A stretch of 64,000 nt of DNA from JBFAPK01 sp040676675. Lineage in GTDB: Bacteria > Actinomycetota > Actinomycetes > Mycobacteriales > Micromonosporaceae. The stretch's first letter is position 1. Every line of letters begins with the position of its first letter. Location of the stretch: NCBI RefSeq assembly GCF_040676675.1, contig NZ_JBFAPK010000002.1, positions 558,001-622,000 on the forward strand, given 5' to 3'. The notes beneath the pieces are model-generated. The model had not been told where the DNA came from and made no database searches. It worked only from the letters and a program-made list of their open reading frames with translations. This document shows positions 40,440 through 49,435 of this stretch, one piece after another. The position numbers and the translations under genes were made by a program.

Positions 40440-42977
40440 CTACACATTCGACGTAGCGGTGAGCGAGGGGCCGCGGTGGTGCGCTGTGGGCGAAGGGCCG
40501 GGGTCGCGCTCGCTGCGCAGTCGCAGCGCCCGCTCATCGAGGCCGAGGTCGCGCAGGATCTCGTCGCATGTAGAGCGGTGCTGGGCGGCGGTGGGCTCGC
40601 CCAACGCACGCAACGTCACGTCGAGGCGCGCGTGCACGCGGGCGGCCTCCAACGGCAGTCGCAGCCGCTGCCAGGTGCGCAGGGCCCGGTAGAACGGCGC
40701 CAGGGCCGCGTGGAGGTGCCCGCGGGCGAGCGCGAGGTCGCCCAGCGACCGGGCCGCGTACGCGGTGCTGCCGGCGTCGCCGAGCTCGTCGAACATCGCG
40801 AGCGCCCGGCCGACCAGCGTGCTCGCGATGTCCCACCGGCCCTGGCGGGTCGCCAGCTCACCGAGCCGCAGCTCGGCGTAGGCCAGGGCCGCCTGGTGGC
40901 CCGCCGCCCGGCAGAGCTCCACTGCCTCCGCGAGCGCGACCTCCGCCTCCGCGGTGCGCTCGAGGTCGGCGAGCACGTCGGCGTGGGTGAGCAGCCGCAG
41001 CGCCGTCATGACCGGAGCACCCGCGGCGCGCTGGATGGCGACGGCCCGCTCCGACAACGGCAGGGCGTCCCGCGGCCGGCCCGCCTCGGCGTAGATGGCC
41101 GCGACGGACGACAGCGCTGTGGAGGTCAGCAGCGGGGTCGAGCCGTCGCAGGCCGCCAGGGACCGCTCGTAGAAGTCGGCCGCCTCGCCGAGCCGGCCGC
41201 GCCGTTTCGCGTACAGGCCGGCCTGCGTCAGGGCCCGGATCAGCAGGTCGGGCTCGCCGAGCGCGCGAGCCGACGCGAGCGCGTCCCGGGTGAGATGAGG
41301 CATCTCGGCGTCCAGGTCGTGGTCCAGGAGGGTCGAGAAGAGCGTCTGCGCGAGCCGCAGCCGCAGGCGGTCGGGTTCCCCCGACCGCCGGACGCCCAGC
41401 GCCTCGCGCAGGGTGCCGAGGCAGTCGTCGCGGTGACCGCGTACCCGGAGAAAGCCGGCGAGCCGCAGGGCGAGCGCGCCCGCGATCTCCGCGTGACCGA
41501 GCCGGGACGCGCGACCCACCGCGGCCACCAGCGTGCCGCGCTCGGTCTCGAACCAGGCCGCCGGCGCGACCCCGACCGCCGGGGCGGCGCGGGGCGGGGC
41601 CGGGTCGGCCGGCAGTCCGGCGCCGTAGTCGTAGCCGTGCCCGAACGCGTCGTCGGCCACGCCGGCCAGCGCCAGCCAGGCCCGCAGCAGCCCCTCCGTG
41701 ATCCGGTCGAGGTCGGCGGAGCGCTCCTCGGCCCGGGCCCGCTCGCGGGCGAACTCGGCGATGAGGTCGTGCAGGCGAAACCGCTGCTGGCCGACCGCGT
41801 CGACGCCCACCGGCTCGACGAGATGAACGTTGACCAGCTCGTCCAGCATCGGCTCGGCCCGGCCACCGCAAAGCTGGTCGGCGACCCAGGCCGGCCAGTC
41901 CGGCGCCCAGTGCAGCGCGAGCCGGCGGAACAGCCGCCGCTGCGGGGCACTCAGGGCCTGGTAGCTGAGGCCGATGCTGGCCCGGACGTCGAGATCGCCG
42001 ACGGACAGCGCGTCGAGCCGGCCATGCTCGGCGGTGAGCCGGCGGCCCAACTCCGCGACCGACCAGTGCGGTCGCACGGCCAGCCGTCCGGCGGCCACGC
42101 AGATCGCCAGCGGCGAGTAGCCGCACGCGGCGACCACCGCGGCGGCGGCCGGTTCGTCCGCGATCCGGGCGGCGCCCGCGATGCGGGCCAGCAGGCGCGG
42201 CGCGTCCTCGGTGCTGAGCGCGGGCACCGTCCACCGGGCCGCGCCCAGCAGCGCGCCCAGATGCCGCCGGGACGTGACGATGGTCGCGCAGCCCTCGGCC
42301 GGCGGCAGCAGCGGCCGGACCTGCTCCTCGGCGGTGGCGTCGTCGAGGACCAGCAGCATCCGCCGGCCGGCGAGCAGGCTGCGGTACGACGCGAGCCGCT
42401 CGTCGGGGTCGGCGGGCACCTCCGCCGGTCGCACGCCGAGCGCCCGGAGGAACCGGCCGACCACGACGTGCGGGTCGACCGGCTGCTCGTGCGCACCGCG
42501 CAGGTCGGCGAAGAGCTGCCCGTCGGAGAACTCCTCCGCGAGCCGGTGACCGACCGCCAGCGCGAGGGCGGTCTTGCCGATCCCGCCCGCGCCCACCAGC
42601 AGCACCGTGTGCCGGTCGACGGCACCGGTCTGCCGCAGCCGCGCGGCGATCTCGTCGACCAGCTGGTCGCGACCGGTCAACGCCGCCGGCGGAGGCAGCT
42701 GGCGGGGCAGCGCGCCGCGATGCGGTTCGCCGGTCGGCGCGGCCGGGGGCGACGAGGGCCGGACCGCGGCGGCGGTGAACGCGTCTCTGCGCTCACCGTC
42801 GAGGCCCAACGCGTCGGCGAGGCGGGTGATCGTGTGCTGGTGCGGGAAACGGCGGGTGCCCCGCTCCAACGCGCCGACGGCCTGGCTGCTGATCGACGCC
42901 CGTGCCGCGAGCTGCTCCTGGGTGAGGCCCGCGTTCCTGCGGCTTTCGCGAAGCAGAGCACCGAACGAGTGCACCAC
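40440..42977 (-). CDS. XRE-NB-ARC-TPR transcriptional regulator
   Basis: An 845-residue protein. Residues ~5-60 are an XRE helix-turn-helix (LRESRRNAGLTQEQLAARAS, SSQAVGALERGTRR). Residues ~95-370 are an NB-ARC ATPase with Walker A LLVGAGGIGKTALAL (~125-140) and LLVLDDA for Walker B. From ~residue 470 come TPR repeats (ALTQAGLYAKRRGRLGEAAD, YAARSLGDLALARGHLHAAL). It is the XRE counterpart of AfsR-like STAND regulators, an ATP-dependent switch. GTG 42977 is supported by the HTH starting directly. It lies 59 bp upstream of the amidase gene on the same strand and could control the secreted hydrolases. Ligand unknown. Confidence 0.9.
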   Translation of the reverse strand: MVHSFGALLRESRRNAGLTQEQLAARASISSQAVGALERGTRRFPHQHTITRLADALGLDGERRDAFTAAAVRPSSPPAAPTGEPHRGALPRQLPPPAALTGRDQLVDEIAARLRQTGAVDRHTVLLVGAGGIGKTALALAVGHRLAEEFSDGQLFADLRGAHEQPVDPHVVVGRFLRALGVRPAEVPADPDERLASYRSLLAGRRMLLVLDDATAEEQVRPLLPPAEGCATIVTSRRHLGALLGAARWTVPALSTEDAPRLLARIAGAARIADEPAAAAVVAACGYSPLAICVAAGRLAVRPHWSVAELGRRLTAEHGRLDALSVGDLDVRASIGLSYQALSAPQRRLFRRLALHWAPDWPAWVADQLCGGRAEPMLDELVNVHLVEPVGVDAVGQQRFRLHDLIAEFARERARAEERSADLDRITEGLLRAWLALAGVADDAFGHGYDYGAGLPADPAPPRAAPAVGVAPAAWFETERGTLVAAVGRASRLGHAEIAGALALRLAGFLRVRGHRDDCLGTLREALGVRRSGEPDRLRLRLAQTLFSTLLDHDLDAEMPHLTRDALASARALGEPDLLIRALTQAGLYAKRRGRLGEAADFYERSLAACDGSTPLLTSTALSSVAAIYAEAGRPRDALPLSERAVAIQRAAGAPVMTALRLLTHADVLADLERTAEAEVALAEAVELCRAAGHQAALAYAELRLGELATRQGRWDIASTLVGRALAMFDELGDAGSTAYAARSLGDLALARGHLHAALAPFYRALRTWQRLRLPLEAARVHARLDVTLRALGEPTAAQHRSTCDEILRDLGLDERALRLRSERDPGPSPTAHHRGPSLTATSNV

Positions 42978-43096
42978 GAGCTGTCACCCCTCAACCCCAC
43001 GACGTCACGCGGCTCATCGTATCGACCCGGCGCCGCTCAGCGGGGACCGTCGATAATGGTCGACGGGCGCGGACGTGGGCGGTTAGGTTTCCCCGC

Positions 43097-43243
43097 GTGA
43101 GTCGGATCGTGTCGGTCAACCTGGCTGTGCCGGCGCCCAACCCGACCAAGGGCGTCGGCGTCACGGGCATCGACAAGCGGCCGGTCGACCATCTGGTGAC
43201 CGTCCGCGCGCCGGGGCCGAAGACGACTGAAGTGACCCCTTGA
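43097..43243 (+). pseudogene. MOSC-domain protein N-terminal fragment
   Basis: From GTG 43097 the frame reads SRIVSVNLAVPAPNPTKGVG, then VTGIDKRPVDHLVTVRAPGP and KTT, the conserved start of MOSC (molybdenum cofactor sulfurase C-terminal) proteins. The family normally continues with a G-x-GLxGDxxxDxxxHGG region, but here it breaks off at ~43230 into EVTP and a stop, where an IS-like end begins. Confidence 0.8.
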
Positions 43244-43296
43244 GACCGGGCACCTCCTGAATTGGCATCCTGCTGAGGAGGAGGAAACCGCCAGAG
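43228..43296. mobile_element. IS3-like left-end relic
   Basis: The 69 bp between the MOSC and TIGR03086 fragments begin TGAAGTGACCCCTTGAGACC, which looks like an IS3-family terminal repeat, and contain a strong ribosome-binding-like GAGGAGGAGG at ~43274 with no reading frame after it. I read this as the 5' end of an IS3-type element whose body was deleted. Inference. Confidence 0.4.
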
Positions 43297-43466
43297 GTGC
43301 CGGCGATGGTGTCCGCCGCCCAGCGGGCCGAGCTGACGAAGTGCTCAATCAGGGCGCGCACGTCCCAGGACGCGCACGGGGTCGGCCGGTCGAGTTGGTC
43401 GGGCCCGGCCTTCGACAGGACCGCCTGGGTGCTGGCGAAGGCCCGGGCGAGTCGGTTGTCCGGCAT
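43297..43466 (-). pseudogene. TIGR03086-type (DinB-like) protein N-terminal fragment
   Basis: From ATG 43466 (GAGAGGAG ribosome site) the frame reads RLARAFASTQAVLSKAGPDQ, then LDRPTPCASWDVRALIEHFV and SSARWAADTIAG. This is the N-terminus of TIGR03086 family proteins (PTPCxxWDVRAL.NH). At ~43297 it breaks off into the IS-like relic; the remaining ~140 residues are missing. The 280 bp beyond it (43467-43745) have no identified gene. Confidence 0.8.
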
Positions 43467-43745
43467 TAGTCCACGCTCCTCTCCCCGCAGCCGATCCGCA
43501 GGGTCAAAAGGTAGACCTCGCATCCGCCGGAAAGGAATCGGCGGCCTGCGCACTTCGCCGAGCGGTTCGCCCGAGGTCAAATTTGACCGGCGCGTCAGCG
43601 GGTGCGTATCGCCGCAGGACGAGGCCGAGGCTCCAGTCCTCCTGCGGCGTGCGCGGGCCTCGCAGGCCCACACGAGGTCGGCGGCCATGCCGGCGGCGGC
43701 GTCGGGCAGGTCGACGTACACCCGAGGCCGGGAGTCGTGCGATCC

Positions 43746-44366
43746 ATGCCGCGACATTGGAAGATCCTCAACCAGGCCGGGCTCGACCCCGTACCACGAC
43801 GCAGCGGACCCAGCTGGAAGCAGTTCCTCACCACTCAGGCGCACACCATCCTTGCCTGTGATTTCTTCACCGTCGACACCGTGTTCCTGAAACGGATCTA
43901 CGTCCTGTTCTTCCTCGAGCTTGCCACCCGACAGGTACACATCGTCGGGCTCACCGCCCACCCCACCGGCGCCTGGGTTACCCAGCAGGCCCGTAACCTG
44001 CTGATGCACCTTGACCACCGTGCGGACCAGCTCCGGTTCCTGCTACGCGACCGCGACCGCAAGTTCACCGCGGCCTTCGACACGGTGTTCACCGCTGCCG
44101 GTATCGACGTGATCCGCACCCCACCACAGGCACCACAGGCAAACGCCTTCGCCGAACGATGGATCGGCACCGTCCGCCGCGAATGCACCGACCAGATCGT
44201 CATCATCAGCGAACGGCACCTCACCGCGGTGCTGGACGAGTACAACAGCCACTACAACCAGCACCGACCGCACCGAGCCCTAGCGCAGCGACCACCGACC
44301 TCGACTCGACCAGCCATCAAGCGAGCCACAGGAGGGTCCAACGACGCCCCATCCTCGGCGGGCTGA
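43746..44366 (+). mobile_element. rve-type transposase, N-terminally truncated
   Basis: 206 residues of integrase-core (rve) transposase. The catalytic triad is complete: Asp in ILACDFFTVDTVF, Asp in LLRDRDRKFTAAF and Glu in ANAFAERWIGTVRREC. It ends with the family's HYNQHRPHRALAQRPPTS. It most resembles the stand-alone rve transposases of the IS481/IS3-like class. The N-terminal helix-turn-helix half that should precede RHWKILNQAGLDPVPRR is not present in any frame, and I see no terminal repeats, so it is a fragment. Its direction is opposite to the TIGR03086 fragment. Confidence 0.85.
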
Positions 44367-44479
44367 TCAATGAATACTCGCAGGCCGCGTAGCCTGAACC
44401 GACTTTTCGAGCCCCACAGGCCCGCCCGCCCTGCGTTCGCCGCCTTGTCGCCACTGCCGGGGCGTGGTGTAGTTCGGTT

Positions 44480-44827
44480 GTGGACGACATCGAGACGCCG
44501 GCCATGCAGAACATCCGTCGGTGGCTAAAGGGAGAAATCGTCAACCGCACTACTGGAATCCGGATGTTGGGTGGGCCTCGTCACGGCCGATTCAAAATCG
44601 TAGAGTTGGGCGCGGATGGCCAGCCCCCGCCAGGGCTACGGACGGGTGCCTTCAACGGCGATACGTGGTCCGTCTACATCCTGTCGGCCACGGGCGGTGA
44701 AGGTGCCGAGCATCCGTGGACGTACCGGTTCGCGGGTACCGAGCCACGACTCCGCGACACGAGCCGCACCGGCGGCGACTGCCTCGGCTCTGACCCGGTC
44801 ATGCCGTTCCGCAGCAATCAGCCCTAG
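44480..44827 (+). CDS. hypothetical protein, 115 residues
   Basis: GTG start at 44480. The sequence contains a GGPRHGRFKIVELGADGQPP segment and alternates short beta-like stretches; it is soluble, with no signal. I do not recognise a family. It could be a small intact gene next to the tRNA or a truncated one. Confidence 0.4.
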   Translation: MDDIETPAMQNIRRWLKGEIVNRTTGIRMLGGPRHGRFKIVELGADGQPPPGLRTGAFNGDTWSVYILSATGGEGAEHPWTYRFAGTEPRLRDTSRTGGDCLGSDPVMPFRSNQP

Positions 44828-44943
44828 CCGCAGATCAGTCCCACAGCACGGGTCGGCGCCTACCTGAAGACGCTTTCTGGTCCCCCACTGGTCCCCAGAC
44901 TCGTTCCGCCTACCTGGCCGCCAGCCGCCTTGCTGAAGACATG

Positions 44944-44989
44944 AGAAAGGCCACTGAGCAGGGGAAATATCCCTGTCAGTGGCCTTTCT
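44944..44989 (-). terminator. strong hairpin downstream of tRNA-Pro
   Basis: AGAAAGGCCACTGA (44944-44957) pairs perfectly with TCAGTGGCCTTTCT (44976-44989). The stem continues with GCAGGG/CCCTGT, about 20 bp in all, around a short AT-rich loop. It lies 9 bp past the 3' end of the tRNA in the direction of transcription and acts as its terminator. Confidence 0.85.
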
Positions 44990-44997
44990 GATGGCTG

Positions 44998-45071
<74 letters not shown>

Positions 45072-45267
45072 TTGTCGCCCGTGTGGTTCCCGGTGCGACA
45101 GCCGGTACAGCGTAGCGCAGACCGATCTCGCGGCGCACACAGGCCCTCCCCCGTGCCGCGGCGGGCCGTTCGTGTCGTGTCGCCCCATACACCCTCTACA
45201 GCGTCCTAGGAGGATAGGTGATTGCGGAGGCGGGGGGATGGCGACGAGATGGCATAGGGATGGCGTG

Positions 45268-45305
45268 GAGAAGGGCCGCACCGGCAGCCCGGTGCGGCCC
45301 TTCTC
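45268..45305 (-). terminator. hairpin terminator after der
   Basis: A perfect 17-bp stem: GAGAAGGGCCGCACCGG (45268-45284) and CCGGTGCGGCCCTTCTC (45289-45305), with loop CAGC. It begins 12 bp past the der stop codon and closes the minus-strand core operon. Confidence 0.9.
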
Positions 45306-45317
45306 GGGGTGTCTCAG

Positions 45318-46733
45318 TCAGCCGTGGGCCTTGCCCCGACCGCCCGGACCGACCTTCTTGCGGGGGCGCACCGAAACCTCGATCGGGCTGCCCTCGAAGC
45401 CGAACTCCTCGCGCAGCTTGCGCTCGACGAAGCGCTGGTAGCCGGCGTCGAGCGGGCCGGTGGTGAAAAGGACGAAGCGCGGCGGCGCGACGCCCGCCTG
45501 GGTGGCGAAGAGGATGCGGGGCGCCCGTCCCCCGCGTACGGGGTGCGGGGTGGCCTGCACCAACGCGGTGAGCCACTGGTTGAGCTGGCCCGTCGGGATG
45601 CGGGTCTCCCAGCCCTCCAGCGCGGTACGCAGCGCCGGGGCCAGCCGGTCCACCGCCCGGCCGGTCTTCGCCGAGACGTTCACCTTGATCGCCCACGGCA
45701 CCCGCCGCAGTTCGCGCTCGATCTCCTTGTTCAGGTAGTAGCGCCGGTCGGCGTCGACCAGGTCCCACTTGTTGAAGGCGATCACCAGCGCCCGCCCGGC
45801 CTCGATGACCATCGAGAGGATCCGCTGGTCCTGCTCGCTGATCGGCTCGCTGGAGTCGAGCAGCACGATCGCGACCTCGGCCGCCTCGATCGCGCCCGCG
45901 GTGCGCAGGCTCGCGTAGTACTCCGTACCGCTGGCCTTGCCGACCCGCTTGCGCAGGCCCGCGGTGTCGACCAGGCGCCAGACCTCGCCGCCGAGTTCCA
46001 CCAGGCTGTCGACCGGGTCCACGGTGGTGCCGGCGACCGAGTCGACCACGGCCCGGTCCTCCCGGGCGAGCCGGTTGAGCAGGCTCGACTTGCCCACGTT
46101 GGGGCGGCCGACCAGCGCCACCCGGCGCGGTCCGCGCGGCCCCGGCTCGGCCGCCGCCGGCGCCTCGGGCAGGGCGTCGAGGATGGCGTCCAGCAGGTCG
46201 CCGGAGCCCCGTCCGTGCAGCGCGGAGACCGGGTACGGCTCGCCGAGCCCGAGGGACCAGAGCGAGGTGGCCTCGATCTCGACCGCCGAGTTGTCCGCCT
46301 TGTTCGCCACCAGCAGCACCGGTTTCGCGCTGCGGCGCAGCATCCGTACCGCCGCCTCGTCGACGTCGGTGGCGCCGACGGTCGCGTCGACGACGAAGAG
46401 CACCACGTCGGCCGTGGCGACGGCCGCCTCCGCCTGGGCGGCGATGGCGGCGGCCCGGTCCCGCGCGTCGGGCTCCCAGCCGCCGGTGTCCACGACGGTG
46501 AACTGCCGCCCGGACCACTGCGCGTCGTACGGGATCCGGTCGCGGGTCACCCCGGGCACGTCCTCGACGACCGCCTGCCGGCGACCGATTATGCGGTTGA
46601 CCAGTGTGGACTTGCCGACGTTGGGCCGGCCCACGACGGCCACCACCGGCACCGGGCCGGTCTGCTCCGACTCCAGGTCCGGCTCGTCGAGCTGCACCCA
46701 GCCGTCGTCGCTCAGCGCCTCCCGCTCACTCAC
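45318..46733 (-). CDS. der: ribosome biogenesis GTPase Der (EngA)
   Basis: A 471-residue double GTPase. The two P-loops are in VVAVVGRPNVGKSTLVNRII and RVALVGRPNVGKSSLLNRLA, with matching DTGGWE / DTAGLR G3 motifs and NKAD / NKWD G4 motifs. A KH-like C-terminal domain follows (LNQWLTALVQATPHP, PPRFVLFTTGPL). It acts in 50S subunit assembly. The GTG at 46733 overlaps the cmk stop as GTGA. The ~35-residue N-terminal acidic extension (SEREALSDDGWVQLDEPDLE) is usual in actinobacteria. Essential housekeeping gene. Confidence 0.97.
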   Translation of the reverse strand: MSEREALSDDGWVQLDEPDLESEQTGPVPVVAVVGRPNVGKSTLVNRIIGRRQAVVEDVPGVTRDRIPYDAQWSGRQFTVVDTGGWEPDARDRAAAIAAQAEAAVATADVVLFVVDATVGATDVDEAAVRMLRRSAKPVLLVANKADNSAVEIEATSLWSLGLGEPYPVSALHGRGSGDLLDAILDALPEAPAAAEPGPRGPRRVALVGRPNVGKSSLLNRLAREDRAVVDSVAGTTVDPVDSLVELGGEVWRLVDTAGLRKRVGKASGTEYYASLRTAGAIEAAEVAIVLLDSSEPISEQDQRILSMVIEAGRALVIAFNKWDLVDADRRYYLNKEIERELRRVPWAIKVNVSAKTGRAVDRLAPALRTALEGWETRIPTGQLNQWLTALVQATPHPVRGGRAPRILFATQAGVAPPRFVLFTTGPLDAGYQRFVERKLREEFGFEGSPIEVSVRPRKKVGPGGRGKAHG

Positions 46734-47401
46734 GCGACCACCCGCTCGTCGAGCATGCCGCGCAGCCGGGCGACGACCTCGTCGATGCCCAGTTCGGTGG
46801 TGTCCAGTACGACCGCGTCGGGCGCCTGCTGCAACGGCGAGGTGGCCCGGGTCGAGTCGAGCCGGTCCCGGCGCGCCAGGTCGGCCGCGGTCATCGCGAC
46901 GTCGGCGGCCTGCTCGGCGCTGCGCCGCTGGGCGCGCGCGTCGGCCGACGCGGTCAGGAAGACCTTCAGGTCGGCGTCCGGTGCCACGACCGTGCCGATG
47001 TCGCGCCCCTCGACGACGATCCGTCCCGCGGCGGCGATGCTCTCCCGCTGCATCTCCAGCATCAGCCGTCGTACCTCGGGCACGGCCGAGACGGCGGAGA
47101 CGGCCGCGGTCACCTCCGGTCCGCGGATCTCCTGGTCCACCCGGGTACCGTCGACCGCCACCCGCGACGTCTCCGGATCCACGCCGACCTCCAGGTCGAT
47201 CTCCCGCGCCACCTTGACGACCGCCTCGATGTCGGTGGGGTCGACCCCGGCGCGCAGCACCGCCCAGGTGATCGCCCGGTACATCGCGCCGGTGTCCAGG
47301 TACCGGGCGCCGAGCAGGCCCGCCAGCCGTCGGGAGACGGTGGACTTGCCGGAACCGGACGGGCCGTCCACGGCCACCACACATCGCCCGGCCCGCACCA
47401 T
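46730..47401 (-). CDS. cmk: cytidylate kinase
   Basis: A 223-residue (d)CMP kinase. The P-loop is in VVAVDGPSGSGKSTVSRRLA. The CMP-binding segment includes ARYLDTGAMYRAITW, and IVVEGRDIGTVVAPDADLKV and RRDRLDSTRATSPLQQAPDA are family signatures. It phosphorylates CMP/dCMP from RNA turnover. I start at ATG 47401, with GGAGGAG 11 bp upstream; GTG 47410 is an alternative but lies only 2 bp from that site. Stop overlaps der by 4 bp. Confidence 0.97.
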   Translation of the reverse strand: MVRAGRCVVAVDGPSGSGKSTVSRRLAGLLGARYLDTGAMYRAITWAVLRAGVDPTDIEAVVKVAREIDLEVGVDPETSRVAVDGTRVDQEIRGPEVTAAVSAVSAVPEVRRLMLEMQRESIAAAGRIVVEGRDIGTVVAPDADLKVFLTASADARAQRRSAEQAADVAMTAADLARRDRLDSTRATSPLQQAPDAVVLDTTELGIDEVVARLRGMLDERVVA

Positions 47402-47622
47402 ATCCGCCACCGCTCCTCCTCCAACAAACAGCTCTGTTGCGCATACCCGCATCGCGCCGGGTGACCGGGGTACCGGTACACCCGAGGCCGGGGAGTCCCC
47501 GGCCGGGTTGCCGTTGTCTATTCTGCCCCTCGGGCCGGATCGGCCTGCGCCGGGTGAGGATCAGTGCTCCACCGGCCGCGAGCGGTACGCGGCCCGGGGC
47601 CGGCGGGCGGGCGCCGGGGCGG

Positions 47623-48408
47623 TCACTCCTCGACGGCCTTGAAGAGCGCGGCGACCTCGGCGTTGGTGAGCCGGCGGGTGCGGCCGGGGCGCAGGTCGCC
47701 GAGGCGGATCGGGCCGATGGCGGTACGCACCAGCCGGGAGACGGGGTGCCCGACCTCGTCGAGCAGCCGCCGCACGATGTGCTTGCGCCCTTCGTGCAGG
47801 GTCAGCTCGATCTGGGCGGTACGTCCGAAGGTGTCCACCAGCCGGAACGAGTCGACCTTCGCGGGCCCGTCCTCCAGCTCCACCCCGGCGAGCAGTCGCC
47901 GGCCGACGGCGCGCGGCAGCGGTCCGGCGACCTCGCAGAGGTACGTCTTCGGCACGCCGTACGACGGGTGCATCAGCCGGTGCGCCAGGGTGCCGTCGTT
48001 GGTGAGCAGGAGCAGCCCCTCGCTGTCCGCGTCGAGCCGCCCGACGTGGTAGACCCGCTCCTCCACCCGGTCCAGGAAGTCGGCGAGCGCCGCCCGTCCC
48101 TTCTCGTCGGCCATGGTCGAGACCACGCCGCGCGGCTTGTTCATGGCCAGGTACACCAACCGGGTGTTGGTCACCAGCCGCTCGCCGTCGACGTAGATCA
48201 CGGCGACGTTCGGGTCGACCTTGTCGCCGAGCTGCGCGACCCGCCCGTCGACGGTCACCCGCCGACGGAAGATCAGGTCCTCACAGGCCCGTCGGGAACC
48301 GACGCCGGCGGCGGCCAGCACCTTCTGGAGGCGCTCGGTGCGGGCGTCGCTCTCGGCGGCGGCGTCGCCGGGTACCGTGGCGGGGGCGCTGCGGTCACTG
48401 CGGGGCAT
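47623..48408 (-). CDS. rluB: RsuA/RluB-family pseudouridine synthase
   Basis: A 261-residue protein. The N-terminal S4 RNA-binding domain (~24-70: ERLQKVLAAAGVGSRRACED) is followed by the synthase domain. Its catalytic Asp is in VYHVGRLDADSEGLLLLTND, and YLAMNKPRGVVST and TLHEGRKHIVRRLLDEVGHP are also typical. It modifies large-subunit rRNA (RluB-type) by analogy with the actinobacterial orthologue. ATG 48408 overlaps the scpB 3' end by 14 bp. The choice between RluB, RsuA and RluE is by context. Confidence 0.92.
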   Translation of the reverse strand: MPRSDRSAPATVPGDAAAESDARTERLQKVLAAAGVGSRRACEDLIFRRRVTVDGRVAQLGDKVDPNVAVIYVDGERLVTNTRLVYLAMNKPRGVVSTMADEKGRAALADFLDRVEERVYHVGRLDADSEGLLLLTNDGTLAHRLMHPSYGVPKTYLCEVAGPLPRAVGRRLLAGVELEDGPAKVDSFRLVDTFGRTAQIELTLHEGRKHIVRRLLDEVGHPVSRLVRTAIGPIRLGDLRPGRTRRLTNAEVAALFKAVEE

Positions 48409-49435
48409 CTGTCAACTCTTCCACGTTGTCGGGCAGGAACGGCGCCAGCGGCGGGAGTTCCTCGAGCCGGTCGAGCCCGAGCTTCTCCAGGAACAGGGTG
48501 GTCGTCCGGTAGAGGAAGGCACCGCTGTCCGGTTCGGTGCCGCACTCCTCGATCAGGTTACGGGAGAGCAGGGTACGGACCACACCGTCGCAGTTCACGC
48601 CCCGGATGGCCGAGATCCGCCCGCGGGTGACCGGCTGTTTGTAGGCGATCACGGCCAGCGTCTCCAGCGCCGCCTGGGTGAGCCGTACCGACTGCCCGTC
48701 GAGGATGAACCGCTCCACGTAGCCGGCGTACTCCGGGCGCGTGTAGAGCCGCCAGCCGCCGGCCGCCCGGCGCAGGTCGAACCCGTGTCCGGCGGCCGTG
48801 TAGTCGGCGGAGAGCTGCCGCAGGGCCGCCGCCACCCGCTCGGTCGGCTGTTCGAGGATCTGGGCCAGCACGATCTCCGCCACCGGCTCGTCGACGACCA
48901 GCAGGATCGCCTCCAGAGCGCCCCGCAGTTCGTCGTCGTCGAGCAGCGCGAGCGCGTCGCCCCGGCCGCGTACGGGCGCGGCCGGTTCGGCCGCTCCCGG
49001 CCCTGGGTCGGCGGGCTCTGGCCCGGCCGGCTCGGCCTCTCCCTGCTCTGGCTCGGCGTCGAGCCGCCCCGGCGTGGCTTCGACCGCCTCTGCCATGCCG
49101 TCGAGCGGTCCCGGATCGACGTCGGCGGTCGCTGTCGCCGGCTCCCACTCCGGCTCCGGTGTCGCGACGGATCCCGTAACCGCCCCGGCCGGGCCGGGCG
49201 GGCTGGGCGCCTCGTCCGGAGCCCCGGACGCCCGCTCGACGGGCTCGACGGGCTCGACGGGCTCGACGGGCGAGTCGGCCCGCTCGACCGGCGGCTCGGC
49301 CGACTCGACGGACGGCTCAACCGGTTCGACGGATGCCTCCGGGTCGGCCGGCTCGGCGGGACGCTCGCGCGCCCACGGCGGTACCCAGGCCGCCGCCTGC
49401 TCGGCAAGGGAATCCCGCTGCTCGTCGCTGGTCAC
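48395..49435 (-). CDS. scpB: segregation and condensation protein B
   Basis: A 346-residue protein. The kleisin-associated ScpB core (two winged helices) is residues ~155-340: ALEAILLVVDEPVAEIVLAQ, ALETLAVIAYKQPVTRGRIS and GVVRTLLSRNLIEECG. The first ~155 residues are a long acidic, Pro/Glu/Val-rich disordered tail containing a 9-bp minisatellite (EPV repeats). Binds ScpA in the SMC complex that organises and segregates the chromosome. GTG 49435 overlaps the scpA stop by 4 bp. The tail length is unusual but common in this lineage. Confidence 0.95.
   Translation of the reverse strand: MTSDEQRDSLAEQAAAWVPPWARERPAEPADPEASVEPVEPSVESAEPPVERADSPVEPVEPVEPVERASGAPDEAPSPPGPAGAVTGSVATPEPEWEPATATADVDPGPLDGMAEAVEATPGRLDAEPEQGEAEPAGPEPADPGPGAAEPAAPVRGRGDALALLDDDELRGALEAILLVVDEPVAEIVLAQILEQPTERVAAALRQLSADYTAAGHGFDLRRAAGGWRLYTRPEYAGYVERFILDGQSVRLTQAALETLAVIAYKQPVTRGRISAIRGVNCDGVVRTLLSRNLIEECGTEPDSGAFLYRTTTLFLEKLGLDRLEELPPLAPFLPDNVEELTDAPQ
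49234..49269. repeat. 9-bp tandem repeat in scpB
   Basis: GCTCGACGG occurs four times in exact succession, encoding EPV repeats in the disordered N-terminal tail of ScpB. It keeps the frame whatever the copy number, so it may vary between strains. Confidence 0.9.

Noticed and set aside
40263..43100. A 945-codon plus-strand frame opposite the XRE-NB-ARC-TPR gene
   Set aside because: Low-complexity Arg/Gly/Glu-rich translation with no domains; the minus strand encodes HTH, Walker A and TPR motifs.
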